Shown here: positions 34,181 through 45,234 of the stretch, piece after piece | Layout: each line of letters starts with the position of its first letter | Numbering within the stretch: position 1 is the stretch's first letter | DNA from: Aquatica leii | Lineage: Eukaryota; Arthropoda; Insecta; Coleoptera; Lampyridae | DNA length: 64,000 nucleotides | Assembly (NCBI GenBank): GCA_035610365.1 | Contig: CM069435.1 | Location: 87,515,389-87,579,388, forward strand | Direction: 5' to 3' | The notes under the pieces: model-generated | Told to the model about the DNA's origin: nothing | What the model saw: only the letters and a program-made list of their open reading frames with translations | Databases searched by the model: none | Program-made: the position numbers and the translations under genes

Positions 34181-34691
34181 ATGGCCAACGTCGATGATTT
34201 TTTGGGTAAAAAGTACGTTTTGTCTACTAGTGAAAATTTTGATGCGTATTTAAAAGCAATGGGTAAATATTTAAAAAAAACTGAAAAAATATTTAATTTT
34301 TTGAGTAGGTGTTAATGCCTTATTGCGCCGCTTAGCGACGACTTTGTCGCCGGTGATTGAATTGACAAAATCTGGGGACGAATACACATATAAGTCTACC
34401 ACAACTTTTTCAAAGACTGTCGCTTCTTTTAAACTGGGCGTGGAGTTTGAGAAAAGCGTACCAGGTGGTGACATTATGAAATCTGTAATGACGATTGACG
34501 GTTGCACTTTGACAGAAGTTCAAATTGACGGCGCAGGTCGGGTAACTACAATCGAACGACGTTTTAGCACAGACGAAATTAAAGCGGTAAGACAATTCTT
34601 AAAACTTATATTCATTAATCCGTCTATTGCGTTTTAGGTCATCAAATACAATGACATCACAGCTATAAATATATATAAAGCAAAATCCTAA
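34181..34691 (+). CDS. cytosolic fatty-acid-binding protein 1
   Basis: Small beta-barrel carrier of the FABP/lipocalin-like family that shuttles fatty acids or retinoids in the cytosol. Exons 34181-34262, 34309-34586 and 34638-34691, GT-AG introns of 46 and 51 bp, 137 residues. Visible: the helix-turn-helix lid region FLGKKYVLSTSENFDAYLKA, the middle strands VIELTKSGDEYTYKSTTTF, FKLGVEFEKSVPGGDIMKS and the C-terminal strands VTTIERRF and YNDITAINIYKA. Length matches the family (about 130-135). Exon phases are identical to FABP-2, so the two are tandem duplicates now separated by about 10.5 kb containing Merlin and gypsy insertions. The start has a good ATG context (ATCATGGCC). Confidence 0.93.
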
Positions 34692-36298
34692 AAACAGTGT
34701 TATCAATTAAATGAAAAAACTATTGATCAAAGTGTGTTTTAAAATCCGTTCCTAAAATTTTCATGAAGTAACCCTTTAAAAAATTGTTAGCGTAACATGA
34801 CTCTTGTCGAAAGTGTTATATTACACTGAGGTTAGGTAACCTTTTCCTTTGACCGCTTTGAAACTAGCACAAGACCTTGCGCGCGCGGTGTTAAAAATTG
34901 AAGAAACCGTTACTTATTGATTACATGGTGTTTTATTTGCACTATCTAACGTCTAAGATTTTATTTTATTTAACGTTTCTACAAAATATTTTTAATTGTT
35001 AATAATGACTCTAATCTATAATCAATGCGCTAATCTACAAAGCCGTCTATTACTCGGGAAAAAGATTTTATAATATGTTCAATGTTTTTGGTTGTTTTTT
35101 TTAATCTCAGTTTAGTTTTCAATAGTACTTGAACTAGATAGTCATCTGCACAAAAAAGTTTCATTACTATTTTTTAAATGTCGGATTTTCTTGTTCGATT
35201 TCCAGTTTATATAAACAATAAACCCAAAATCAACTAAGACTTTTTTTACTTGATGATTTTTTTCATTTTCTCCACATTGTCTGAATGTTATCTTGTTAAC
35301 CGGTTACACATATTTCCTTTTCGGTTTCTTTAGCTCAGTTTTACTCGAACATCTTTGCGCGTCAATCAATAGAGTTACACGAGATCTTCTTACGCACAAC
35401 TACTCTCACTCCTCGTTTTTAAGTCTCGTAGAACAACATCAAAGAAGAAACCTACTAGTTTTGACAAAACCGACTGACCAACCGAAACCGTTCAATACAA
35501 TACAACATTCTTCGTAAATGGTTATATAATCATGGCGAATAAGGCTCAAACGGACGTCGTGCTCTAATGCTAGATCAATATAGACGTATCAGCAACATTC
35601 TTCAACATCAACCGATCGATCTTTTTCTTCAATTTTAGAGTAGTGTCGTTGATTGTGATATTGGTATGTTTGGTTTCTCTTACTTTTGGGAACAATTGCT
35701 TACTGTTCTTATAGAATTTTTGCTGTCTCCGACAAATACTACATGTTAGTTGTGTGTTTTATTCAAATTTATTTGTTTCTCGCTCTAAATAGACATTCTT
35801 TTGTTATGTTATCTTTCTCAACCATAATTCAAGCGGAGTTTTTTTGATAAAAACAACTACTGGAAAACGGGAGCTAAAAGAGGTTAACGTTAATCGATGA
35901 ACTGTCACACCACCTTTTTAATTTGTTTTTTTAAATATATTATCTTTTTGCAATTAAATTATTATTACTAAGTTTACTCAATATATGATTATGGATTACT
36001 TTAACGTTATTATCTTTTTTACAAGATTTTCATTCTGTTTTTTTTCTTTCCGATATTTTTTCAGATGCTTCTTTTAGGTTCTTTGTGTTTTGTCTGTTAG
36101 TATTGCAGATATTTATTTTTTACTGCAAAATGTTAGATGTTTTTTGTAGAGAATCATCAATGTCTTCGACGCTGGGTGTGTTAAAATTGTTTTTGTGCTG
36201 CCAACATCGCAAACGCCAATATTCGTTTGTTAGTGTAGTTACGTAATGGGCAAAAAAAGCTCTAGTGTGGCAAAATGAAAACTAGAAATCCACATAAA
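34692..36298. other. intergenic, no gene seen
   Basis: AT-rich spacer after FABP-1; the 35293-35517 open frame has no recognisable domain. Confidence 0.55.
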
Positions 36299-36306
36299 GC
36301 TAAGTG

Positions 36307-37863
36307 GGTGCCAATGTAGTGTGCGGTCTACCTCTATAGCATAGTGCGGTCTACTATAGTAACAATGCAGGAATGAGATGTAGTTTGCGATCTACCTTTT
36401 GAAATCGTTGTAGGGTTATTAATTGTAGATTAAGTAAATTATTCGGATAATTTCTAATTGATTGATATGACCTAATGATTCATCACCATCATATAATAAC
36501 TAATTTTGGTAATGATGTACACAAGACAATTATGACAAGAATGTAATTAACTTTTTCTGCCACAATGATCACTTAATGACAATATCTAATATAAATTGAC
36601 CGTCAAAATGCAGCAGTGGTTCAGTTTGTATTTTTCTTATCTAGAATTGCCGACAGTTTTGAAAATGCTGATGAAGGAATTTTACAACACCGTCATCCCA
36701 ACTGAAGAAGCTGCGACGAATTATTTATTGCACAACGAGTTATTAGTGAACGAAAATTAAGCTCATCCATGTGACAGTTGCGGAGCGAAAATGGCAATGA
36801 AGAGACGTCGTGACAGACAAGGCGAATTTCGACCAGTGCTGATGTGCCCAAGGAAGAATTACCAAGTAACCAGATCGGTGCGGAAAGGAAATGATTTTTT
36901 CCACTTTTCAGGTTTAAATGGCAAAGCGCGCTGCAACTTGAAACTATGCGAAATTCTGGAATTGATTTTTATGTTTGTTCATGAGATTCCAAATGAGACA
37001 ACAATAAAATTAACGGGCAAATCATCACATACTGTTTGTGATTGGTTTAATATGTGCCGAGAAGTTTGCTCTTCAATTGTTAGTGTGCAACGACGTGAAC
37101 CTTTAGTTGGAACTAATGAAAATCCAGTGCAAATTAATGAAGCGAGATTTGCAGGCCGGAGGAAGTACAACAGAGGTCGTTTATTGGGTTGGAGACCATC
37201 CGGCACTATCAGAGGATAGTGATACTAAAATTGATAATGCCCGTAACCATGGTCAACGGATTGATGGGCCTTGGGTATTTGGGTTGCTGAACAGTCAGGA
37301 ACTTCGATATTTCGTTGTGGAACGCAGATACCGCAATACAATCAATTCAGACGAGTGGCCAGCTTACGCTACCTTGGCAAATTTGGGATATACTCATTTA
37401 ACAGTCAACCACCAACATAACTATGTGGACCCTGAAAGCGGTGCACATACACAAGGCCTTGAGAGATCGTGGCTGGAAGGGAAAATGAAAACTATGAGAA
37501 GCATGAGGGGTGTTCCTAGGCAGCATCTACAGTCGCATCTGGATTATTTGGCGTGGAAGTACATCAGAAAGAATGAGGAAGATTTGTTCGTAAGCTTCCT
37601 AAGAGATATGCGTACTGTATATATGTAGATGATTAAATTTTATTAGTGTTTGTAATATATATTCACTGTATCTGTCATGTTCGCGTTTGTAATAAAGTTT
37701 TGGGTGTTGGGCAAGATTCTATTAATTTACTTAAACTAGAATTAATAACAACAACAATTGGCCGCACACTACATTGCTTCCCTACACTACATCACGGTTT
37801 TTATAGAAAGAACGCACACTACATCACGGTTACTATAGGTAGACCGCACACTACATTGGCACC
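36307..37863 (+). mobile_element. Merlin DNA transposon with 8-bp target duplication
   Basis: The 8-bp duplication GCTAAGTG (36299-36306 and 37864-37871) flanks terminal inverted repeats starting GGTGCCAATGTAGTGTGCGG, giving a 1557-bp element. Merlin elements make 8-9 bp duplications and carry an IS1016/ISXO2-like transposase, as found inside. Short repeats of ATGTAGTGTGCGGTCTACC are reiterated in both subterminal regions (36333-36400; 37760-37850), probably transposase binding sites. Confidence 0.92.
36608..37628 (+). pseudogene. Merlin transposase (ISXO2-like), broken
   Basis: DDE transposase of the IS1595/ISXO2 type. The frame from ATG 36608 meets a TAA at 36758, continues through a zinc-ribbon-like CDSCGAKM and LMCPRKNYQ, then KLTGKSSHTVCDWFNMCRE, and shifts frame at about 37185-37210. 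After the shift come WVFGLLNS, RYRNTINSDEWPAY, LGYTHLTVNHQHNYVDPES and GAHTQGLERSWL. The last two are the most conserved part of the family. The first catalytic Asp, normally in VEIDES, reads QINEAR here, so it is Asn. One stop, one shift and one active-site change make it non-functional. Confidence 0.88.
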
Positions 37864-37871
37864 GCTAAGTG

Positions 37872-38289
37872 TTAAAAGTTAATTATTATATTAGAACGAA
37901 TATGCGAGAGGTGGAAAAGTCATTTAAAAACCTTTAAAATTTAGTTAGAATTGAAAAAAACGATATTAAAGTTAATGTCAAATTTGACAGATTTAGTAAT
38001 AAATGTAGTACCAACATTATATTCTGGCCTGACGTCGCATTAGCGTTCGTTATAATCGTTATGCTATGATGTAGTTTTCAACGCTTGTTACGTAAATTAC
38101 TATTTCTTTGCTAGTGACTTCTTATGGGTTTTGAAATGAAAACTTATTGTTTGACAAAAAAGAAAAGGCGACTGCTTTGTATCCATACCTGCTGAAAAAT
38201 GGTAGACAGCTGGAGAAATCCTTATCGGTAAATTCTTCTGATTGATAGAGCCATATTTCAAATGCTTTGAATCCCGATGGAGCTATACT
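37872..38289. other. short intergenic spacer
   Basis: No gene seen between the Merlin element and the minus-strand gypsy copy. Confidence 0.5.
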
Positions 38290-38299
38290 TATAACAAAT

Positions 38300-38530
38300 T
38301 TTAAGACTAATTTATTTATAAACGAAATATTTATTCGATTAGAACTACACTCACATTAATTTATATATCACTTATGACTACCACTCGAATAATAATGTTC
38401 GCGGATAACCGGTATTTGTTTATATTAAAAGCACGTACACTTATTTATCTTAAAACACACGTTAAACACTTCATTTATTTTAAACAGACAAGTCTTCGTA
38501 AGTTTCGCCTTCGAAAAATTGACATATGCA
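38300..38530 (-). repeat. LTR remnant of the second gypsy copy
   Basis: On the minus strand shows TTTAAAATAAATGAAGTG, AACGTGTG, TATCCGCG, GTGATATATAAATTAATG and TTTGTTATA, in the order found in the family LTRs (compare 42940-43197). Borders approximate. Confidence 0.6.
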
Positions 38531-38639
38531 TCCTTTGAATACCTTTTCTATATTTCTGTTATCGATGCCGAGCATTTTCTACATCCTGCGTAAACGTTAT
38601 CAAAGTTGAGAACGTTTCTCTGTCTTCTTCTTAAGACTG

Positions 38640-39010
38640 TTTTGTTCCAAAACAAGAAACTGGATGCGACACCGGTAAAAAGGATCGTGGCGAACACCTG
38701 TTCCTGAGAAGACGATCTCCAACATCTTTCAAACTCTAATCCAATTTAGTTGATCTAAGCCATAACCAAGCTTGGATACTGCCAATTTCTTAATATTGAG
38801 ATTCTATAATACTTGCCACAGATTTTCGTATTAAAACTTTTCCGACCGCCGGTTGCTGTCTTCGTAGTTCCTCTAGCCATCCAAACTTCTTTTTAAATAC
38901 GACTGCAACCTTTCTGTACATTTCAATTTCAATTTGAAATAAGTTTTAGTGTTTCTCGGTTGTAACTCCGAATCTAGTCTTTCCTCCGTATATGATCATA
39001 AACTTATCGA
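38640..39010 (-). pseudogene. macro domain remnant of the second gypsy copy
   Basis: Follows the Pol C-terminus and the linker FDKFMIIYGGKTRFGVTTEK. Recognisable are VAVVFKKKFG (near 38885) and KLAVSKLGYGLDQLNW (near 38760), the second containing the catalytic Asp position, with Tyr replacing the Cys of GCGLD. The AHCVS strand appears deleted, and frames are broken. The CCCH finger is mostly deleted, though the sequence around it (CGCCACGAT, GTCGCATCCAG) still aligns to 23750-23800. Confidence 0.8.
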
Positions 39011-39042
39011 AGTCTATTCCTTCGATTTGATTTCTAGTTGTA

Positions 39043-39315
39043 CTAGTTATTACTCTGGTTCTGAACTTGCGTAACGTTGTTATCGCCAGCAAACAAAGCT
39101 AGACGATCGACGTGAACCAGTTTTGGCTTACTTCTTGGTGGTTTTCGGATGCGATATATGATTTCATTAATACGCTGCACGACTTCATAAGAGCCTTTCC
39201 ATTGCCTTTGCAGCTTCAGCGACAAACTACGCCTTCTTTGTGGACTATACAAACACACCATTACGCTAGGTTGAAATCCACCATTTTGTGCCTTGACGTC
39301 ATATCTGGTCTTCAT
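39043..39315 (-). pseudogene. Pol C-terminus of the second gypsy copy
   Basis: KTRYDVKAQNGGFQPSVMV, WKGSYEVVQRINEIIYRI and KLVHVDRLALFAGDN. It is more complete here than in the first copy, which lacks the WKGSYEVV stretch. Leads into the macro linker. Confidence 0.85.
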
Positions 39316-41194
39316 TCTATTGCTGGCAATGTGTGTGTTTTTACGTACTGCCTCATGTACTTCTCCTAACCTCTTTGTCAGCTTGCTGACGAAGTCTTCT
39401 TTAGCAATTTCTTTTTCCGGTCTTCGTCAAAATTGTAGGTCGCATGGCAATCGTATTTCGCGACCGAGCATGATACAGGATGGTGTTTGGCTTGTGCTTT
39501 CGTAAACGGATGATCGGTATGCCGTTAGAAAAAGGTGCAAGTACTGATCCCAGTTTCTTTAGTGTTTGGACACTACTTTGGCTAAGTATTTTTCTATTAT
39601 TCGATTCATCCGTTCAACTATACCATCAGATTGAGGATAGAGACGCGTCTTACTAGTTTTTTTAATCCCCAACAATCGGCAAACTTCTTGGTACAGCCCA
39701 GATTCAAAGTTGCGGCCTTGGTCGGAGTGTAATTTCAACGGAACTCCAAACTGGCAAAAAAACTATTTCACTAATACGTTTGCGACTGTAGCTGCTTCTT
39801 GATCGGGTATGGCGTAAGCCTCCGTCCATTTCGCGAAATAATCCATCGCTACCAGAATGTATTTCTTTTCCGAATCAGATTCTGGGAACGGCCCTACGAT
39901 GTCAATCGCTATGTTTTCTAACGGGCTTCCCACGTTATACTGCTACATTGATGCTTTGCGTTTTTGCGCTGGACCATTTCTTGATGCGCAGACCGTGCAC
40001 TTACGGCACCATTTCATGACGTTCTCTTTGCGGTTCACCCAGTGAAATATTTTTCAAACTTTCCCTTGATGCACCATCGTGCAGATGCTTCAACACTTAT
40101 GACACCCGGTTCATTGGCACTACCAACTGCAGTCTGTTGTTTCGTTCCCTTGGCATTATTTAGGGATCGCTTAAAAAAACCGTGATTTACTTTCAAAAAG
40201 TCCCACTACACCCAGTACGCTTTGATGTTTCTGCCCAAAGCATTCACTTCTTCACAGGTTAGTCGTCGGTCCTTTTCTTTCCAGTTCTGGAGTAGTCTTA
40301 TTTCGGGATCGGTTTTTTGTTCGCGGCGCAACTGCTCAGGTTTCCACTTGTCTCCGTTGGCATTTGACCTTTTCTTGCAGTTTCTGGATCCATCTTGTTA
40401 CTTGTCCTTCCGGATTACGCAACTGCAATAGCCATTTTAAAGCGGCGTGGTCCGTGTTTAGTAAAAATTTTTCTCCATACAAATATTTGTAAACTTGTTT
40501 TAGTTGATGGAAAGCGTTTTCGCAGTCTTCATTCGGTCAGTTTCGTCAAGAGTTTGGCAATATTGCCAAATCCAGGTACCAATCGTCTATAATAGATGCA
40601 CAACCCAAGGAAACTTTGAACCTGCTGTTTGTCATTGGGTCTTAGCCATGTTTCCACTGCTCAGATTTTGTATGAGTCACTTTCTTCTTAAATATGTGGC
40701 ACTTTCTTAAGCTCAGTTTTAGATTTGCCCAACGTAGTCGTTGGAACACTTCTTTCAAGTTGTTCAAATATTTTTCAAACGACCTTCCAACCACAATCAC
40801 GTCTAGATAAACCAAACACGTCTTCCAAAACCGTCCTCGCAAGATGGTTTCATTCAAACGCTCGAACGTTGCAGGAGCTTTACACAGGCCGAAGGGAATC
40901 ACAGTCAACTGCCACAAACCAGTTTTAATTGTAAAAGTTGTTTTTTCACGATCGTCTTGTTGATCCATCTTTTTTTATGAGTACCACTGGGCACGCCCAT
41001 GGGGCATTTATAGGTTTAATCACACCTTCTCTCTCCACATCTGTAATTATTTGTTCGGCTTCTTTTCTTTTTGCTAAAGGAAGTCGACTTGGATATTGTA
41101 GTATCGGCCGAGCGTCTCCGGTATTCATTTTATGTTTCACCGCGTTAGTTTTTTCTTTGGAACCACTCTCTAGCGCAAACACATCTTGATACTG

Positions 41195-42735
41195 TAATTA
41201 GCTATAACGGCGGTAACACGTTGAAATTGATTTAACATCCGCGAAATCTAAAATTAGCTTTAAATAATTCTGCGGAATAAAATCACAACGTAAAAAGACA
41301 TTGGGGGTAAAGCAATGCCAACGCAATTGTGCAAATGCCACCAAAGTAAACTATTGGACGACCGTTTCGCCCTTTTGGGGCTCATCAGCAGTAGAAGGTA
41401 CACTCTCATGTAATTCCCCAATTACATTGACGCCCTTATAGCATTATATTTAAGTATAACGAAGGTAACGATTAATAAGTGTTTGATGGCAGAGCCATCT
41501 CATAGTGTAATTTTACTATGTAATAAAAGTTTACTGTAAATAGCTATAACGGCGGATATATTGCAGTAACACGTTGAAATGCTTTTGTTAAAGGAAAGTA
41601 AAAATATGTAGAAATTCCTTATAGGAAAATCGTGTGGTGACCACATCAGTTTTCTTGTTTTGCGTTAGAAATTTGACATCTGGAACGACACAAAAATAGC
41701 AGTATTGATCTTGAAAACAAATTATCAGCAATTTTAAACATGTCGGTTAGTGGTACTGTGCTCGAGTAACTTCTAACATCTGTAATATCAAATTGTTTTA
41801 AAAAACTAATAACATCAGTGTGAAAAGGATTCCTCAGACAATGTCTTGGTATGTTGACTACACGAAAGTTGGTACTAAGCGTTCCACTACTTACGGCTTA
41901 TTTCCTGAGAGACGCAAACTCGAGCGCAGAGCACTAAAACAAAAATTGTACGTCAGAGTTGTCCAATAGCGCATAGTTATAGTTTATCAAATGCTCACTT
42001 TGAAATTATTTCAATTGTATATTAAAATATTGTGGTGCATACAATTAGCGGATTCTTTTCTACAAGTGTCAGACAAAATAACTATAGGTAGATGACACAG
42101 TAGAAAAGCTTTTAAAACACACCTAAGTAACATTTTTAACTGAAAATTTGTTGTAACAGTGCTGCCGCAGTCAGCTAAATGCTACTATAGCTGCGGCAGG
42201 TCAATATTCATCAATGATATAACATCAGATCAGCACCTGGATACCCTCATTGAAGGCTACATTGTTGCTGGCACAGTGCTAGTAGCACCATTATTTTTGT
42301 TCATAGATTGCTGTAGCAGCTTTAAGATTTCGCTGTCAGTGTGCTGTGATATTGCTGTCGCAGTTACATCAAAAATAAAAAAAAACATACTTAAGACGTT
42401 TTTATTAATTTTACACTTCGAAGTTTTTTTTGTTACACTTTTATATTTTTCGATGTTATCGTTGTGCCTTTTCCGTTACAGGTGAATTCTAGAGTACCTA
42501 TAACATTAATGTTTTAGAAAACTTACCCTTTCCGAAGATCGAACCTTGTACCATTATATGCTATTGCCCGGTATGCCAAGTTTCTAACTAGTTAGACCAC
42601 TGGGACCCATTGTCAAAAACGTCATATCTAGTAAAAATATCAAAGATTACTATCTACTATTCCTCCTATTAGTAATATTAAGTAAATGAAATAAATAAAA
42701 AGTACAAAATAATCTGCAAAGCGAGAATTTTAAAA
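41195..42735. other. intergenic repeats
   Basis: No gene. Contains two direct copies of AGCTATAACGGCGG...GTAACACGTTGAAAT (41208-41235; 41542-41580, the second with 11 extra bases), a GCTGC/GCAGC-rich stretch at 42155-42365 and the tRNA-like segment at 42536-42609. Confidence 0.55.
42536..42609 (-). repeat. tRNA-like sequence, probable SINE head or tRNA pseudogene
   Basis: On the minus strand: TGGTCTAACTAGTTAGAA resembles an A box and D arm, CTTGGCATACCGGGCAA an anticodon arm, and GGTTCGATC a B box / T loop. The acceptor and T stems pair poorly, so it is not a working tRNA. The following A/T-rich sequence could be a SINE body, but no second copy is in the window. Confidence 0.4.
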
Positions 42736-42739
42736 GTGG

Positions 42740-43197
42740 TGAAACGTTCGATAAGTTATCTGCAAATTTAAGAGCTTTCTGGAAGTTGTTATTTATCTTC
42801 TAGAAGATAAACCGAAACATAGGGAACACTCGAGAAGGATTTCCAAATGTGTATATATACCGACGAAACAAATCGTAGGTCAGTTATTGCAGTAATGCGA
42901 ATACAGCAGTGTTAAGAATATTATTCAAGTTGAAATAAATAAGTCGTTAGCGCGTGTGAGATAAACCTACAGTGAATAATCGCGTACGTGATTTTAGTGT
43001 AAACAATTGTGTGAAGCTATCCGCGGACTTTATCTTATCTTCTTGTAAGTGATATAAATTATAGTGTAAGTGTTTTTATTAAATATTAATAGATATAATT
43101 AGTTCCGTTAATTTAGAAGTGTACATATTTCTAGTATAAGTAAAACATATTTTTAGTCGTTTAAATAAATTAGTTTTTAATAGTAAAATTCGTTACA
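42740..43197 (+). repeat. solo LTR of the macro-bearing gypsy family
   Basis: 458 bp, TGAAACGTTC...TTCGTTACA, flanked by the 4-bp duplication GTGG (42736-42739; 43198-43201). Collinear with the 3' LTR at 23827-24449 and lacks its MITE. Formed by recombination between the two LTRs of a once complete insertion. Confidence 0.92.
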
Positions 43198-43201
43198 GTG
43201 G

Positions 43202-45234
43202 CATAATTGTTAGGTTACAGCAAATATTTAAATATTTGGTTAGTGGTTAGAGACACTATATGGCGTCGAAATAGTCATAGGAAATAGTCAAAATGGCTGC
43301 GGATGCTGTCACACTGCTGTGTCAATGAAATAACAGCATTATTTTGTTGCTGGTTTATGGCTGGTTCGAGGGGTAATTCAGCTATCTGTGTTAAGTATCT
43401 TATTCTTAATATAGATATTATTACAGCACTTTTACAGCTGTAAAAATTGTTAAATAAACTTTTGCTGTTGCTTTCAGAAGTTACAGCACTGTAGCGGCTA
43501 CTACATTGCATCTAGAACTGGGATGCTATTTTTCTTTGGTAATAGCACTACTACAGGATTCCAAATTATGCATTTAGTTGGCACAGCTTTATGTTTGCCG
43601 GTTTTAACTGCTGCAGTACCTTTACAGCCTGTTATTTGCTGCCACAGCTAAATAGTGAATTAAATTTTACTTAAGCAAGTAAAAACATGTTTTGAAACCT
43701 TGATTTTTGCTCAATCTCTCAATTATCTCAAACCGTTCAGATTTGTTTTCAATTTTTTATAGTGTTAGCACAAAGTCTGTTAAGTTTACATTAAAAAAAG
43801 CTGTTAAAAGGCTTTTAGTGTTGATTTTCCAGTCATAATTAGCTGTAATTTAGATATTCATATACTAACTTCAGCTCGAAAACTCTAGTAGAAACAAAAA
43901 ACTAACTCATAACATAAGATTAATTATGAATATTTGTTAAAAATAAAAAAATCTAATGATCAACTAAGATAAATAAGCTAGAGGATAAGAAAATACAAAT
44001 AAACAGTGTAGTTACAAAAAAATATAAACCAAGCTCAATAATTTTTTTTGGAATGTATTATACACTTCAGAAACTTTGTAAAAAGTAGGGAAATTTGAAT
44101 GACTGGATACACACTATGTGAATATCCATTAGTGTATATCATAGTTTTGGATTTTTTCTAAAATAGAATAATCTAAATTTAAATCCCGATTTTTTGCTAA
44201 TAAAATATTCTAAGAAAATTTCGAATTCTCCTGAGTGTCAAAAGTGTCCCTGCATGAGAATTTTCTATGTTCATGTGCTTTTATATAGTCTTTAGTTTTA
44301 CCAATCAATGTAGTTGCGTCATACAGCATTCAAGCAAACACAAGTCAAAATAATTGTTAAAATCATAATAGCTTAAGCTATGTATATTGAAAATTAGACT
44401 TTCATCTACAAATAACTCTTCGGGATCTTATTTTTCCTTGATTTAAATACGGATTTTAGTCTCGTGTTTGTTTCCGACCGTAGTTTGCATTCTTGATTTT
44501 TTTCATTCAAGTTATCGCTTATTTTGTTCTATTTTTTCATATATTTGCTTCAAACTGTTGATATAATTCTTCTACACTATTATCAACTTCTCAGTTTAAT
44601 TGTAAACCTAATCTCTACTTTTTTAATAAATATTTAATTAACTCAAATATTTGACTTAAGAAGCTTAAAATACTTTATTTGGAAGCTCATTGCCATAGAT
44701 TAAAATCTGCAAAATCCAAGGTCATCGCCGTTCAATACCATCAACACGCAACTTTCAATCTAACGCCAAATAATTCTTCCAGTACGAGCAGACGCTTTAA
44801 TAGTCTTAATTCGTTTTGTAATTGAATTTCCAGGGTTCTCACCACGGCCGCCATTGAAAATTAAAACCAATTGAAACTTCATTCATCGAGAATTTTTCTA
44901 AGAATTAAATTACAATTGCACGCATTCATTCGAGGGCGTACAAAAATCGTTATTCTTTGGCCGATGGTACGAGTGGCGCGCACGCGCCATTTTGAACGTA
45001 CGATCAGGCGTCATGTTACGTCACGTATTAGTCCGATCGGTGTTCGTGACTGTCTTTACAAGCCGTAATTATCCGAACGTTTTCATTGTTATTTGTTATT
45101 TAAACACGAGTCCCCACGCACATGCACATTGCAGTACGTGTCAGTTTATCGTAAGTTACTCTCAAGATTTTCTAGGTTACGTTTGATTTACTTTTTAATT
45201 TTGTGAATAGTTTCAGCTTCATTCCAATTCAAAA
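43202..45234. other. intergenic, no gene seen
   Basis: Begins with more GCTG/CAGC-rich sequence to about 43655, continuing the stretch left of the solo LTR, then AT-rich DNA up to FABP-2. The region 44930-45180 is GC-richer and may include the FABP-2 promoter and a 5' untranslated exon. Confidence 0.5.

Larger units (their letters stand above)
38290..41194 (-). mobile_element. second Ty3/gypsy copy of the macro-bearing family, 5'-truncated
   Basis: Minus-strand element. From right to left: RT from the N-terminal region (VEREGVIKPINAPWACP near 41030) through LVYLDVIVVG, where one Asp of YLDD is lost; RNase H; integrase; Pol C-terminus (39315-39043); linker; macro domain; and a 3' LTR at about 38530-38290 with AATAAATGAAGTGTTTAACG-like sequence. 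It stops abruptly at 41194, so protease, gag and the 5' LTR are absent. Numerous frameshifts. It differs from the 19218 copy at many positions and has a diverged LTR, so it is an older or different subfamily member. Confidence 0.85.

Noticed and set aside
42536-42609. Functional tRNA gene
   Set aside because: A- and B-box-like segments are present but acceptor and T stems do not pair.
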